From NCBI RefSeq assembly GCF_003574315.2, contig NZ_AP025739.1, positions 4,588,001 to 4,652,000 on the forward strand: 64,000 nucleotides of DNA. The letters are read 5' to 3'. Positions 17,284 to 26,176 of this stretch are shown here, in pieces (the first letter of the stretch is position 1; each line of letters starts with the position of its first letter). A program made the position numbers and the translations under genes. A model generated the notes under the pieces. It was not told the DNA's origin. It did not search any database and saw only the letters and a program-made list of their open reading frames with translations. This stretch comes from Capsulimonas corticalis. Its GTDB lineage: Bacteria; Armatimonadota; Armatimonadia; Armatimonadales; Capsulimonadaceae.

Positions 17284-18009
17284 ATGACGAACCATAAATC
17301 GCCAATACGCGCGATCTTTTTTGACGTTGGCGACACATTGGTTTTCGATAACCCCAGCCAAATCGATCGAGTCCACATCGCCGCGACGGCCTGTGGCCTG
17401 GACTTTGAGCGCGCGCGGATGGACGCGGCGTTCCGTCACGTGGAAGACTATGCGCTGGAGCGCTACGTGCTGGGCGAAACGCAAGATGATCCGCAAGTGG
17501 CGCGCCGATGCATGGATATCCTGTGGGAGCGGTTCGGCGCCGCCGCTTTGGACGACGACCAGTGGATACAGCTCCAGCAAGCTTACGCCGCCGTTCCCTA
17601 TGTCCGCGAACTGCGCGAAGAGATTCCGTCCTTGCTGCGCGCGCTCAAATCCGAGGGTTTTCAGATCGGCGTTGTCTCCGACTGGACCATCGATCTGGAG
17701 ACGCTGCTGACGGAAATGGGAGTGCGGGAGCACCTGGATGCGCTCGCCGTCTCCGATATTGTCGGCTGCACAAAACCTGACCCCCGAATCTTCCAGGAGG
17801 CGCTGACGCAGGCCGGCGTCGCGCCCGAGGAAACGATCCACATCGGCGACTTCTACGAACTGGACGTGGTCGGCGCGCGCGCCGCCGGCATGCAGGCCGC
17901 CTTGTTCGACTGGCGCGGGCGCGCTCCCAACGCCGATTGCCCTCGATTTACGACATTCGCGCAAATGCTGTCATTCGTGCGTGAACTGTACGAACCCAAT
18001 CGCGCATAG
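17284..18009 (+). CDS. HAD-superfamily (subclass IA) hydrolase
   Basis: 241 aa haloacid-dehalogenase-type phosphatase. Motif I is FFDVGDTL (residues 12-19; the second Asp is replaced by Gly-Asp spacing DxGDT, which occurs in several HAD-IA members); motif II is VVSDWT; motif III is the Lys in CTKPDPRIF; motif IV is HIGDFYELDVVGARAAGM. The cap domain is helical (residues about 25-110). The likely reaction is hydrolysis of a small phosphate ester; the substrate is unknown. The first Asp nucleophile is present. It is divergent from the FliK-like gene and is followed after 21 bp by the VWA protein. Confidence 0.85.
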   Translation: MTNHKSPIRAIFFDVGDTLVFDNPSQIDRVHIAATACGLDFERARMDAAFRHVEDYALERYVLGETQDDPQVARRCMDILWERFGAAALDDDQWIQLQQAYAAVPYVRELREEIPSLLRALKSEGFQIGVVSDWTIDLETLLTEMGVREHLDALAVSDIVGCTKPDPRIFQEALTQAGVAPEETIHIGDFYELDVVGARAAGMQAALFDWRGRAPNADCPRFTTFAQMLSFVRELYEPNRA

Positions 18010-18030
18010 CGTGCGCACCATGGGGAAGCC

Positions 18031-20607
18031 TTGCTGACCTTCCAGGATCCTCGGATATTCTCTCTCGTCCCGCTTGTGATTCTCGTGCTGATTTGGGCGG
18101 CGCGGCTCGGATACTCGGGCCTGCGCCGCCACGCGCTTTGGTTTACCGCCGCGCTGCGAACTCTCACGCTGATCGGTATTTTGGCGGCGCTGGCGGGGAC
18201 GGCGTATGTCGGGCAATCCGATCGGCTCTGCGTGATCTTCGTGGTAGATGTTTCGCGTTCGATGACGCCGGAATTGCGGGCGCGCGCGTGGCGATATCTC
18301 CAGAGCGCATTGGCGACGAAGCGCCCGTCGGATGTTGCCGGCGTGGTCGTGTTCGCGCGGGATGCGCGCGCGGCGGCCGCGCCTTCGACTCTGGTGGAGC
18401 AGATCCATTCACTGCGCTCCGGGGGCGTTGTCAAGGACGCCACGGATTTGGAGCATGCGCTCCGTCTGGCGTTGGCGCTGTTTCCGCCGGACCGCGCGAA
18501 GAAGATCGTGCTGCTCAGCGACGGCAATGAAACCGCAGGAAATGTGGCGTCCCTGGAACCCGCATTGCAGGCAAACCATATTGCCGTGGATGTCGCCGAC
18601 ATCTTTCCCTCGGACAAATTCCTTCCGCCCGAAGCTCTGTTAAAACCCCTCGCGCTCGCATCCCGCGTGGCCGTTCGTACGCCGTTCGCAATCCCCGTTC
18701 ATGCCTGGAGCTCACGGGCGCAGGCGGCGACGCTGTCGCTGGGCGTCGATGGGCGTTTCGCGGAGCGCCGCGCCGTCCATCTGCCGGCGGGGGACAGTGC
18801 GTGGGAGTTTACGCGGACGATGACGCGTCCGGGATCGCAGCGCTTTGATGTGAGCCTCTCGACACCCAGCGACACGATTCCCTCGAACAACGCCGTCTAT
18901 GCCACGGTTCGGGCCGCAGGGTCGGCGCGAGTGCTATATCTGACCATGGACCGCGTCGCGGGCGTGGGCCTGCGCGAACTATTGGCGCGTGACGGGATCG
19001 AAATCGTCGTGCGATCTCCCGTCAACTCGCCAGACACATTGGAAGACCTTTCGCAGTTCGATGGCGTGGTGGTGGGGGATGTGACGGCGCAGGAATTAGG
19101 AGCGTCCGCAATGCTTGCCATTCAAAACGCCGTCCATGACGAGGGGATCGGTCTGGGGATGATCGGCGGCGAGCGGGGCTTTGCGGGCGGCGGCTATGCC
19201 GGGACGCCAATGGAGCCGGCGCTTCCGGTGGAGATGGACCGCAAGGGCGACACGCGAACGCCGCGCGCGGCGATCGTGGTGGCGCTGGACGCCTCCGGGT
19301 CGATGGCGCAGCTGGAAGACGGGGTTCAGAAGCTGCAATTGGGGGCGAAAGCCGCCGTGCAGTTGATGCACGCCTTGAAGCCGGACGATCAGATCGCGGT
19401 GACGGCGGTGCGGGAGCAGACGCAAGTCGTACTGCCCTTGCAGACCGCCGCCAATACGCAGCCCCTGGAAGACACGATCGATGCGCTTTCGGCGGGCGGC
19501 GGCGGCATCTACTGCCGCACGGCTCTGGAGGACGCCGACGCCATTCTTCAGCGCTCCGATGCGCCGGTCCGCCATGTGATTCTGGTGGCCGACACGGGAG
19601 ATTCCGAGCAGCCCGAGGGCTGCATCGCGCTGGCGCGCCGGATGAAAGCGGCGGGCGTCACCGTCTCAGTCTGCGGGATTGGCGGCGAAACGGACAAGGA
19701 CGCCGCATTTCAGCGCGCGCTGGCGAGCGCCGGCGGCGGGCAATCGCTGATCGTGGAAGAAGCCGAGCAGCTTCCCGCGCTGTTCGTTCGAGACGCGCAG
19801 CATCTACAGACAAAGCTCTCTCTGGAGCGGCGTGTAGCGCTAGCGGCTTCGGCGGGAGCGCCGATGCTCGCGGGACTGCCGCTGGACACGATCCCGCCGG
19901 TGCTGGGCTACGATTTTATTCGGGCCAAAACGGGGGCGGGCGTGGCCCTGGCGACTGCCGACAGCCGGGAGCCGATCCTGGCTTACGGCCATTTCGGCGA
20001 GGCGCGGACGTTTGCCTTCGCCTCCGACGGCGCGGAGCATTGGACGGCGTCGTGGAGCGGGTGGCGGGGCCGCCGTGCCTTCTGGGCTCAGCTGCTCCGC
20101 TGGTTCGCAAAGGGCGACACGGATGGCGGCGCCAATCTTCATGTGGACGAGCAAGATGGGGCGGGGCGTGTGACGGTTACCGCGAAAAACGACGCCGACG
20201 CCCGTGATTGGCAGGCGTTTGTGACATCGCCGCACGGCGTCCGGGCGCCGATGACGCTCAGTCCGATGGACGCGCGGAGTGCGGAGGGAAGGTTTCCTTT
20301 AGATCAAATCGGCGGCTATTCCGTGGGCATATCCCATCGTTCGGGGGCGCCCGGCTCAAAAACAGCCCAATTCGTGGTACCATATTCGCCAGAGTTTCTC
20401 GAAGCCCGGCCGGACCGGCCGCGTCTGATCCGGCTTGCGTCCGAGGCGCGCGGCGTGTACGCGCAGCCGGCGGGACGCGTGTTTCGCGGCCAGACGCTTT
20501 GGGTGACGGCCGAACGCGATCTTACGCCGTGGCTGCTGCTCTTCAGCGCTTTTTGCTTTTTGGGCGAACTGGTCTGGCGGGCGCGCGGACTGCGCGCGTC
20601 GAAGTAA
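18031..20607 (+). CDS. Membrane protein with two von Willebrand factor A domains
   Basis: 858 aa. Two N-terminal helices (residues 8-24 and 38-58) are followed by a first VWA domain starting CVIFVVDVSRSM (DxSxS metal site), an Ig-like stretch, a glutamine amidotransferase-like region (RVLYLTMDR...GVVVGDVTAQELG...GLGMIGGERGFAGGGY), a second VWA domain starting AIVVALDASGSM, a second beta-rich region and a last helix near the C-terminus (WLLLFSAFCFLGELVW). This resembles BatA-like and chloride-channel-like VWA proteins common in Planctomycetes and Armatimonadota; both domains keep the metal-binding serines. Role unknown, probably surface or periplasmic binding. TTG start inferred from the family-typical MLTFxxP beginning. 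Confidence 0.8.
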   Translation: MLTFQDPRIFSLVPLVILVLIWAARLGYSGLRRHALWFTAALRTLTLIGILAALAGTAYVGQSDRLCVIFVVDVSRSMTPELRARAWRYLQSALATKRPSDVAGVVVFARDARAAAAPSTLVEQIHSLRSGGVVKDATDLEHALRLALALFPPDRAKKIVLLSDGNETAGNVASLEPALQANHIAVDVADIFPSDKFLPPEALLKPLALASRVAVRTPFAIPVHAWSSRAQAATLSLGVDGRFAERRAVHLPAGDSAWEFTRTMTRPGSQRFDVSLSTPSDTIPSNNAVYATVRAAGSARVLYLTMDRVAGVGLRELLARDGIEIVVRSPVNSPDTLEDLSQFDGVVVGDVTAQELGASAMLAIQNAVHDEGIGLGMIGGERGFAGGGYAGTPMEPALPVEMDRKGDTRTPRAAIVVALDASGSMAQLEDGVQKLQLGAKAAVQLMHALKPDDQIAVTAVREQTQVVLPLQTAANTQPLEDTIDALSAGGGGIYCRTALEDADAILQRSDAPVRHVILVADTGDSEQPEGCIALARRMKAAGVTVSVCGIGGETDKDAAFQRALASAGGGQSLIVEEAEQLPALFVRDAQHLQTKLSLERRVALAASAGAPMLAGLPLDTIPPVLGYDFIRAKTGAGVALATADSREPILAYGHFGEARTFAFASDGAEHWTASWSGWRGRRAFWAQLLRWFAKGDTDGGANLHVDEQDGAGRVTVTAKNDADARDWQAFVTSPHGVRAPMTLSPMDARSAEGRFPLDQIGGYSVGISHRSGAPGSKTAQFVVPYSPEFLEARPDRPRLIRLASEARGVYAQPAGRVFRGQTLWVTAERDLTPWLLLFSAFCFLGELVWRARGLRASK

Positions 20608-20630
20608 TGAATAGAAGGACAGAGATTGCG

Positions 20631-21434
20631 ATGCCTGTTTCCGCACAACGATATCTTGTCCCGGTGATCTCCAACGACGAGATCATCGCGGACCACCGCG
20701 TTTTGACATGTCACGCTCCCGAGGTCGCGGCGCTGGCGAGACCGGGCCACTTCGTCAACGTCAGCGTCGGCGACGGTTACGATCCATTCCTGCGCAAGCC
20801 CTTCAGTATCTACACGGTCGATCGCGAGCGCGGCGAGATCAGTATGCTGTTCTCGATTGTCGGCGCGACGACGCGCGGCATGGCGAAGAAGCGTGCGGGA
20901 GATGAGATCGACCTCGTCGGCCCTCTCGGCGGCAAGATCTTCCAGCCCGATTCGCGCGAGGGCGCGACCCATGTGATGGTGGGCGGCGGCTACGGTGTTC
21001 CGCCGCTGGTCTTCCTGTCCAAAGAACTTCTGACAGCCGATCCAGGCGCGAATATCGAGTTTATCATCGGCGCGCGTCACAAGGATCTGTTGTTGTGCGA
21101 GGCGGAGCTTGCCGAAGCGGGCGTCACGGCGCGGATGACGACGGAGGACGGTTCGCACGGAATGCGCGGCCGCGTGACCGATGCGCTCCGGCTCGTGCTG
21201 GAGGAGCAATCGGGTAATCCCGTGACGGTGTATTGCTGCGGACCGACGCCGATGATGCATGCGGTCAGCGATCTTTGTCTGGAGCTTGGCGCGCCCTGCC
21301 AGCTTTCGGTGGAAGTGGGAATGCCCTGCGGGATGGGAGTCTGTATGGCGTGCGTGGTGGACCTGGCGGACGGACGGCGTGTGCGCTGCTGCACCGATGG
21401 TCCGGTCTTCGGAGCCGGGGAGGTGATATGGTAA
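20631..21434 (+). CDS. pyrK: Dihydroorotate dehydrogenase electron-transfer subunit
   Basis: 267 aa FAD and [2Fe-2S] protein that passes electrons from PyrD (class 1B) to NAD. RKPFSIY is the FAD-binding RxxS-type motif, GGGYGVPPLVFLSKEL the NAD-binding loop, and PCGMGVCMAC with a later RCC supplies the four cluster cysteines. The ATG at 20631 follows AGAAGGACAGAG; an ATG at 20607 that overlaps the VWA stop is possible but has no ribosome site. It overlaps pyrD by 7 bp, a clear coupled pair for the fourth step of pyrimidine synthesis. Confidence 0.93.
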   Translation: MPVSAQRYLVPVISNDEIIADHRVLTCHAPEVAALARPGHFVNVSVGDGYDPFLRKPFSIYTVDRERGEISMLFSIVGATTRGMAKKRAGDEIDLVGPLGGKIFQPDSREGATHVMVGGGYGVPPLVFLSKELLTADPGANIEFIIGARHKDLLLCEAELAEAGVTARMTTEDGSHGMRGRVTDALRLVLEEQSGNPVTVYCCGPTPMMHAVSDLCLELGAPCQLSVEVGMPCGMGVCMACVVDLADGRRVRCCTDGPVFGAGEVIW

Positions 21435-22339
21435 ATACGTCTGTAAAAATCGGGAAGCTCACGCTGCGCAACCCCGTCATGACCGGTTCGGGAACGTTCG
21501 GTTTTGGAAGCGAGATGTCGGAAGCGCTGGACCTGAGCGCGCTCGGCGCGTGTGTCGTCAAGAGCACCAGCCGCGAGCCGCGCCTGGGCAACCCGACGCC
21601 GCGCATCATCGAAACGTCCTCCGGCATTCTCAACGCGATCGGCCTGCAAAATGGCGGCATCGATAACTTCATCGAGGAGAAACTGCCGTTTCTTCGGCAG
21701 TATGATGTCCCGATTATCGTCAACCTTGTCGGCTACGAAGTGGCGGATTATGTCTATCTTGCCGAGCGCCTGACGGAAGCCGGCGGCGTGCATGCGCTGG
21801 AGATCAATATCTCCTGCCCGAACGTCAAGCACGGCTGCGATTTCGCGGTCGATCCGAAGCTGACCTTCGAGCTGATTACGGCGCTGCGCAAGGCGACGGA
21901 TCTGACGCTGATCACGAAGCTGTCCCCGAATGTCACCGATGTGGTCAGCGTCGGCCGCGCGGCGGCGGACGCCGGCTCGGACGCATTGTCGCTGATCAAT
22001 ACGCTGCTGGGCACGGCGATCGATATCCGCAAGCGCAAGTTCCGCCTGGCGAATGTCACCGGCGGCCTGAGCGGCCCCGCGATCAAGCCGATTGCGCTGC
22101 GCATGGTCTGGCAGGTGCATCAGGCGCTGCCGAACATTCCGCTTGTGGGCATGGGCGGGATCGTGACTGCTAACGACGCCATTGAGTTCCTCTTGGCGGG
22201 CGCGACGGCCGTTGCGGTCGGCACGGCGACCTTTATCAATCCGACGGCGGCGATTGACGTGGCGAATGGGATCGAGAAGTTCCTGGCGGAGCAGGGGATT
22301 GACGATGTCAACGAGCTGATCGGCGCCGTGACGCGTTAG
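21428..22339 (+). CDS. pyrD: Dihydroorotate dehydrogenase, class 1B catalytic subunit
   Basis: FMN enzyme of 303 aa oxidising dihydroorotate to orotate, cytosolic. Motifs: NPVMTGSGTFGFG near the N-terminus, KSTSREPRLGNPTPRIIET, GLQNGGIDNF, NISCPNVKHG with the class 1B catalytic Cys, KLSPNVTD, GGLSGPAIKPIALRMV and GMGGIVTANDAIEFLLAGATAVAVGTATF. The start ATG is 4 bases after GGGGAGG inside the end of pyrK. An intrinsic terminator follows immediately. Confidence 0.95.
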   Translation: MVNTSVKIGKLTLRNPVMTGSGTFGFGSEMSEALDLSALGACVVKSTSREPRLGNPTPRIIETSSGILNAIGLQNGGIDNFIEEKLPFLRQYDVPIIVNLVGYEVADYVYLAERLTEAGGVHALEINISCPNVKHGCDFAVDPKLTFELITALRKATDLTLITKLSPNVTDVVSVGRAAADAGSDALSLINTLLGTAIDIRKRKFRLANVTGGLSGPAIKPIALRMVWQVHQALPNIPLVGMGGIVTANDAIEFLLAGATAVAVGTATFINPTAAIDVANGIEKFLAEQGIDDVNELIGAVTR

Positions 22340-22349
22340 GCCACACAAC

Positions 22350-22383
22350 AAAAGGCCCGCCGGACTGAGCCGGCGGGCCTTTT
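22350..22383 (+). terminator. Rho-independent terminator after pyrKD
   Basis: AAAAGGCCCGCCGG pairs perfectly with CCGGCGGGCCTTTT around a 6-base loop and ends in TTTT; 10 bp past the pyrD stop. Symmetric, so it may serve the convergent small gene as well. Confidence 0.9.
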
Positions 22384-22445
22384 GCATATGTTCCGAAATC
22401 CGAATTTTAAATAATTATAGCGATTCTACAGGTTCGGCGCCAAGA

Positions 22446-22715
22446 TTAGGCGTCAACAACTTCTTCCAGGCTAACGGCGTCCGCGTCGCGCTGCTTGCGG
22501 GCAACATAGCGGCGTCCGGTCTTCGGGTCGTTCCCCTCCCAGGGATACTTACCGCCGGCCTTGGCTCCAGGGCCAACCGTGACCATCATGGGGTCCAGAA
22601 CAGGCTTCATACGATTGAAAATTTCGGCGTAGTCATTTTCTTCCGCAGAAAAATAGCGGTCCGCAGCTGCGTTCCATTCCACGGGAACAATTCCGATTTT
22701 CGTGAGCTTCGGCAA
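22446..22715 (-). CDS. Small conserved-looking hypothetical protein (89 aa)
   Basis: I do not recognise the family. The start is set at the TTG at 22715 because AAGGAGGAAATCACA precedes it with ideal spacing; this gives MPKLTKIGIVPVEWNAAADR... The protein is hydrophilic, with no membrane segment: an acidic middle (FSAEENDYAEIFNRMKPVLDPM), a Gly/Lys-rich turn (VGPGAKAGGKYPWEGNDPKTGRRYVARK) and an acidic tail (VSLEEVVDA). A -10-like TATAAT on this strand lies at 22775-22770. Its codon use and the strong ribosome site make it a genuine gene; the role is unknown. Confidence 0.6.
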   Translation of the reverse strand: MPKLTKIGIVPVEWNAAADRYFSAEENDYAEIFNRMKPVLDPMMVTVGPGAKAGGKYPWEGNDPKTGRRYVARKQRDADAVSLEEVVDA

Positions 22716-22769
22716 TGTGATTTCCTCCTTCGTATTTTGTTGCGGAGTGCATTTAACACTCACTTAACA

Positions 22770-22775
22770 ATTATA
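22770..22775 (-). promoter_or_regulatory. Candidate -10 element for the 89-aa gene
   Basis: TATAAT on the minus strand, in the only strongly AT-rich patch of the region and 55 bp before the TTG start. The sequence 17 bp further upstream (GAATAT) is a poor -35, so this is a weak call. Confidence 0.35.
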
Positions 22776-22910
22776 CCCCATTTCATATAATAATATTCGG
22801 GGAATTTTATAGAATCTTTAGTTGTCAATCATACGGGTTTTTCGAGGGAGCATCAACGCCTACTCTGCGAAGCCCTCAATCTTATCGACTGCCTCCCTGG
22901 CGGCGGCCGA

Positions 22911-23291
22911 GTGGTCACGGATTTGATGCGCCGGCGTCTGCGCTTTGACGCAGGCCTCGCCGATCGCGCCCACACGACTCTGCTGCGTGCGATTGTATTC
23001 GGACCGGAACCATTTCAGGGGAACAGAGAGACGGCGCTGGTTTCCCTCGCCGGAACTTTGGTCCACGAACACTGGCACACGCGGCAAAACCCATTCGGCA
23101 AAACATGGTCCTTCTGGGCAGGCATGGTCACGCGCACTCATCCCATGCAGCGCTACGAGCGGCCGGCGTATGAGCGTCAGGCTGCGTTTCTGGAAGAGTT
23201 AGCGATTGTGAGGCCAGAGCTCGGGAGGATTGCGCGCGCCGAGGCGCGGAAAGTTCGGGGAGCGTTTATGAGGCATTATGGCGGGGAGTGA
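22911..23291 (+). CDS. Small protein with an HExxH motif, 5' end uncertain
   Basis: At least 126 aa. The core GPEPFQGNRETALVSLAGTLVHEHWHTRQNPFGKTWSF contains HEHWH, the zinc-binding HExxH pattern of metallopeptidases, followed by helices ending MRHYGGE. Coding-like sequence continues upstream of the GTG at 22911 (LCEALNLIDCLPGGG) back to a stop at 22791, but that stretch has no ATG, GTG or TTG and the GTG has no ribosome site. Either the start is non-canonical, or the gene has lost its 5' end. I cannot name the family; a peptidase role is only suggested by the motif. Confidence 0.5.
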   Translation: MVTDLMRRRLRFDAGLADRAHTTLLRAIVFGPEPFQGNRETALVSLAGTLVHEHWHTRQNPFGKTWSFWAGMVTRTHPMQRYERPAYERQAAFLEELAIVRPELGRIARAEARKVRGAFMRHYGGE

Positions 23292-23416
23292 GAATAAAGC
23301 ATCTCTGGCCTTCGTGTCTGTCCGCGTGAATTACTGCCGGTCCCTTCCGTGGCAACTCCATCCCAGCAAACCCACTCTGGCGCTTTGCAAGGAAGTACGC
23401 GAAGCACAGGCGTAGG

Positions 23417-24850
23417 TCATTCAAACGTCGCCGCCAATTCCCGTGTTGCTTCTTCCATATCCTCGGCGCAGACGATGGCGGAGATGACCGCCGCCGAATG
23501 CGCGCCGGCGCGGGCGACTTCGGCGATGTTTGTTGTTCCAATGCCGCCGATGGCGACGATGGGGTGGCGGGGGAAGGCGGCGGCGATTTCGCAAATGCGC
23601 GGCGCGCCGACGGGCGCGCCGGCGTCGTCTTTGGTGGTGGAGCCGTAGATGGCGCCGACGCCGAGATAGGAGGCGTCGGGCGCGAGGGGCGCTGCTTCCG
23701 CCACGGAGGAGACGGAGACGCCGACGATTTTGTCCGGGCCGAGCAGGCGTCGGGCGTCGGCGACGGACATGTCGTCGGGGCCAAGGTGTACGCCGTCGGC
23801 GTCCGACGCCAGCGCGACATCGACGCGGTCGTTGACGATCAGCAGCGCGCCCGCCGCATGCGCCCGGCGGCGAAGCTCACGCGCCAGCGCGATCAGTTCG
23901 GGCGTCGGCCGATGCTTGTCGCGCAGCTGGACCACGCGCGCCCCGCCCGCCAGCGCCGCCGCCACGATCTCCTGCGGCGATCGATCCGGGCGCAGGTCGG
24001 GATCGGTCAAGACATAAACCCCACGGATTTTCGCCAATCGCTCCGCATGCTTTGCGGACGGAGTTGGATCGGCGCCGGAAGGCGATGGATAACCGCGCCC
24101 CTTGCCAATGACGACGGGGTTGCGCAGCGACCGCGCCACGAAGTCTTTGGCGTGCGCGGCGGCCTCACGCAGATCCAAACCGAAGGCGAGATGCGTGGCG
24201 AGCGCCGTGGAAAACAAGCATCCCGTGCCATGAGTATGTCGTGTGTGGACGCGCTCGCCACGAAGCGTGTGCGCGCCGCCAGCCGTCACGAGGACATCTT
24301 GTGGCTCCTCGGCAAAGTGCCCGCCAGTCACCAGCGCCGCCGGACTGCCGAGATAGAGAAGGGCGTATCCGGCGCGCGCGGCGTCCTCTTCCGACTCGAT
24401 GGCGATTCCCGTCAGCGCCTGCGCTTCCTGGAGGTTGGGAGTCGCCACGGCGCACCGCGACAGCAGCGCGCGAATCAGCGCGGACTTTCCTTCCAGATCG
24501 AGCAGCGGGACGCCAGCGGTGGACGCCAGCACGGGATCGAGCACAACATTGGTCAGCTCGTACTTCTGAATGGAGCGCGCGACGACTTCCACCTGGTCCG
24601 CGCCGCCCAGCATTCCAATCTTCACGGCGTCTGGACGTGTGTCCGCCAAAATGCTCTCCAATTGACTGGCAAGTATCTCAGGAGGAGTGACGAAGACGCT
24701 GTGCACGCCCGCGCTGTTCTGGCTGGTGAGCGCCGTGACGGCGCAGAGACCGTGCGCGCCCAGCGCGGCGATGGCGCGCAGGTCCGCCTGAATGCCCGCG
24801 CCGCCGCTGGGGTCCGAGCCGGCGATGGTGAGTACGATGGGCGCTGTCAT
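23417..24850 (-). CDS. thiDE: Bifunctional HMP-P kinase / thiamine-phosphate synthase (ThiD-ThiE fusion)
   Basis: 477 aa fusion. Residues 1-265 are ThiD: TIAGSDPSGGAGIQADL, TALTSQNSAGV, DPVLASTAG, TPNLQEAQALTG and the anion-hole TRHTHGTGCLFSTALAT. Residues about 280-477 are ThiE: VYVLTDPDLRPDRS, ARVVQLRDK, LLIVNDRVDVALASDADGVHLGPDDM, VGVSVSSVAEA, YLGVGAIYGSTTK and PIVAIGGIG. Together they phosphorylate hydroxymethylpyrimidine phosphate and join it to the thiazole to give thiamine phosphate. The ATG at 24850 overlaps the thiO stop (ATGA). It is the last gene of the operon. Confidence 0.95.
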   Translation of the reverse strand: MTAPIVLTIAGSDPSGGAGIQADLRAIAALGAHGLCAVTALTSQNSAGVHSVFVTPPEILASQLESILADTRPDAVKIGMLGGADQVEVVARSIQKYELTNVVLDPVLASTAGVPLLDLEGKSALIRALLSRCAVATPNLQEAQALTGIAIESEEDAARAGYALLYLGSPAALVTGGHFAEEPQDVLVTAGGAHTLRGERVHTRHTHGTGCLFSTALATHLAFGLDLREAAAHAKDFVARSLRNPVVIGKGRGYPSPSGADPTPSAKHAERLAKIRGVYVLTDPDLRPDRSPQEIVAAALAGGARVVQLRDKHRPTPELIALARELRRRAHAAGALLIVNDRVDVALASDADGVHLGPDDMSVADARRLLGPDKIVGVSVSSVAEAAPLAPDASYLGVGAIYGSTTKDDAGAPVGAPRICEIAAAFPRHPIVAIGGIGTTNIAEVARAGAHSAAVISAIVCAEDMEEATRELAATFE

Positions 24851-25974
24851 GATCGAGCCTCGAAACGCTGGGGAGAAAAAGCCTGAGGCGGATCCTGTCC
24901 GTCCAGGATGCAGGCGGTGAGTAAATCCGCCGTCTGGGGCGCGAGGAGAATGCCGTTGCGACCGTGCCCGGTCGCGGCGTGGGCGTTGTCCCAGTGGGGA
25001 AGGCGGCCAAGGATCGGCAGACCGTCGGGGCTTGCCGGCCGGAGGCCGGACCACGCCGATGAAAGCGGCAAGCCGCTCAAGGCCGGAACAAGCGCCTCGG
25101 CGTCCAGTCGAAGCCGCGAAATGGTGTAGGGATGTGTCGCGGCGTCAAAGCCGGCCTCCGGCTCCTCCGTGGCGCCGATCACGATTTCGCCATTGTCGCG
25201 AGGAACGAGATAGCGCGAGTGCGCGTAGATCGTATGGCGCAGCAGAGGCGAGCCGGTGAGTTCCAATACGGCGATCTGCCCCTTGAGCGGAGTGACGGGC
25301 AAGGTTGTTCCGGTCAGCATCGCCGCCGCAGCGGCGGACCAGGCGCCGCCGCACAGGACGCACTGGCCGCAGGGAACGGTCCGGCATTCGGTCTGCACGG
25401 CCTGGATCCGCGCGCCATTGTGGAGGATGGACGTGACGGCTTCGCTCGCGAAGATCTCAGCGCCGAGATTTTCGGCGGCTTTCCACAGCGCGGCCAGCAG
25501 CAGGCGTGGTTGGATATGACGCTCGGCGGGCGAGCGCACCGCCAGCGCGATTGCGGGCGACAGCAGCGGCTCGGCCTCTCGGAGATCTTCCGCCGTCAGC
25601 AGCTCTTGTGGGAGGGAGAGGTGCGAACGGCGGTGAAACGCCGCTTTCAGATGCTTGGCCTCATCGTCGCTTTGCGCGATGCGCAGCAGGCCATTGCCTT
25701 CGATGCGCAGCGGCAATTTGGAGATCACCGCAACTTGTTCGACGAAGTCGGGATACGCCTCCAGGCTGGCAAGTCCAAGCTCCAGTATCGGCCCGTCGCC
25801 GCTCGCTTCGGACAGCGGCGCGAGCATGCCCGCCGCCGCGTGGGTGGCCTGTCCCGGCAGGTGATTATCGACGACGGCGACACGCACGCCGCGCTGGGCG
25901 AGCCTCACGGTCAGCGACAGGCCAATCACGCCCCCTCCTACAATCACCACGTCGAAATGTTTGGACCGGGACAT
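24847..25974 (-). CDS. thiO: Glycine oxidase ThiO
   Basis: FAD-dependent oxidase of the DAO family, 375 aa; makes dehydroglycine from glycine for thiazole synthesis. FDVVIVGGGVIGLSLTVRLAQRGVRVAVVD is the dinucleotide-binding start, HAAAGMLAPLSEA the family motif after it, and RDNGEIVIGATEEPEAGFD, PLSSAWSGLRPASPDGLPILG and ATGHGRNGILLAPQTADLL the substrate/FAD C-terminal motifs. It starts one base after the thiS stop and overlaps thiDE by 4 bp. Confidence 0.92.
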   Translation of the reverse strand: MSRSKHFDVVIVGGGVIGLSLTVRLAQRGVRVAVVDNHLPGQATHAAAGMLAPLSEASGDGPILELGLASLEAYPDFVEQVAVISKLPLRIEGNGLLRIAQSDDEAKHLKAAFHRRSHLSLPQELLTAEDLREAEPLLSPAIALAVRSPAERHIQPRLLLAALWKAAENLGAEIFASEAVTSILHNGARIQAVQTECRTVPCGQCVLCGGAWSAAAAAMLTGTTLPVTPLKGQIAVLELTGSPLLRHTIYAHSRYLVPRDNGEIVIGATEEPEAGFDAATHPYTISRLRLDAEALVPALSGLPLSSAWSGLRPASPDGLPILGRLPHWDNAHAATGHGRNGILLAPQTADLLTACILDGQDPPQAFSPQRFEARS

Positions 25975-25975
25975 G

Positions 25976-26176
25976 TTATCCGCCCGCCATCATCTGGACA
26001 ATCTCCAGCACATCGCCTTCCGACAGCGATGTCTCGCCATAGAGTTCTCGCCGGAGGATCTCGCCGTTGTACTCCACCACCACCATCTTCGACGGCAGAT
26101 TGCGCCCTTCCAAAAACGAGCCGATTGTCGCGCCCTCATCGCAGGCGCGTTCGTCTCCATTTACGATAATCTTCAT
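25976..26176 (-). CDS. thiS: Sulfur carrier protein ThiS
   Basis: 66 aa ubiquitin-like carrier. [23 protein letters not shown] at the N-terminus and a C-terminal EIVQMMAGG ending in the Gly-Gly that is adenylated and thiocarboxylated to carry sulfur to ThiG. The ATG at 26176 overlaps the TGA of the tenI-like gene (ATGA), which is why I prefer it to the ATG nine bases upstream. No ThiF adenylyltransferase gene occurs in the cluster, so that activity must come from elsewhere (for example a MoeB-like protein). Confidence 0.92.
   Translation of the reverse strand: MKIIVNGDERACDEGATIGSFLEGRNLPSKMVVVEYNGEILRRELYGETSLSEGDVLEIVQMMAGG

Noticed and set aside
18020..18031. ATG at 18020 as start of the VWA gene
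   Set aside because: Not in frame with the VWA protein; the TTG at 18031 gives the family-typical beginning.
23292..23416. Possible degraded family B repeat (contains CAAACCCACTCTGGCGCT)
   Set aside because: Only about 18 bases resemble the family B arm and no complementary arm is present.
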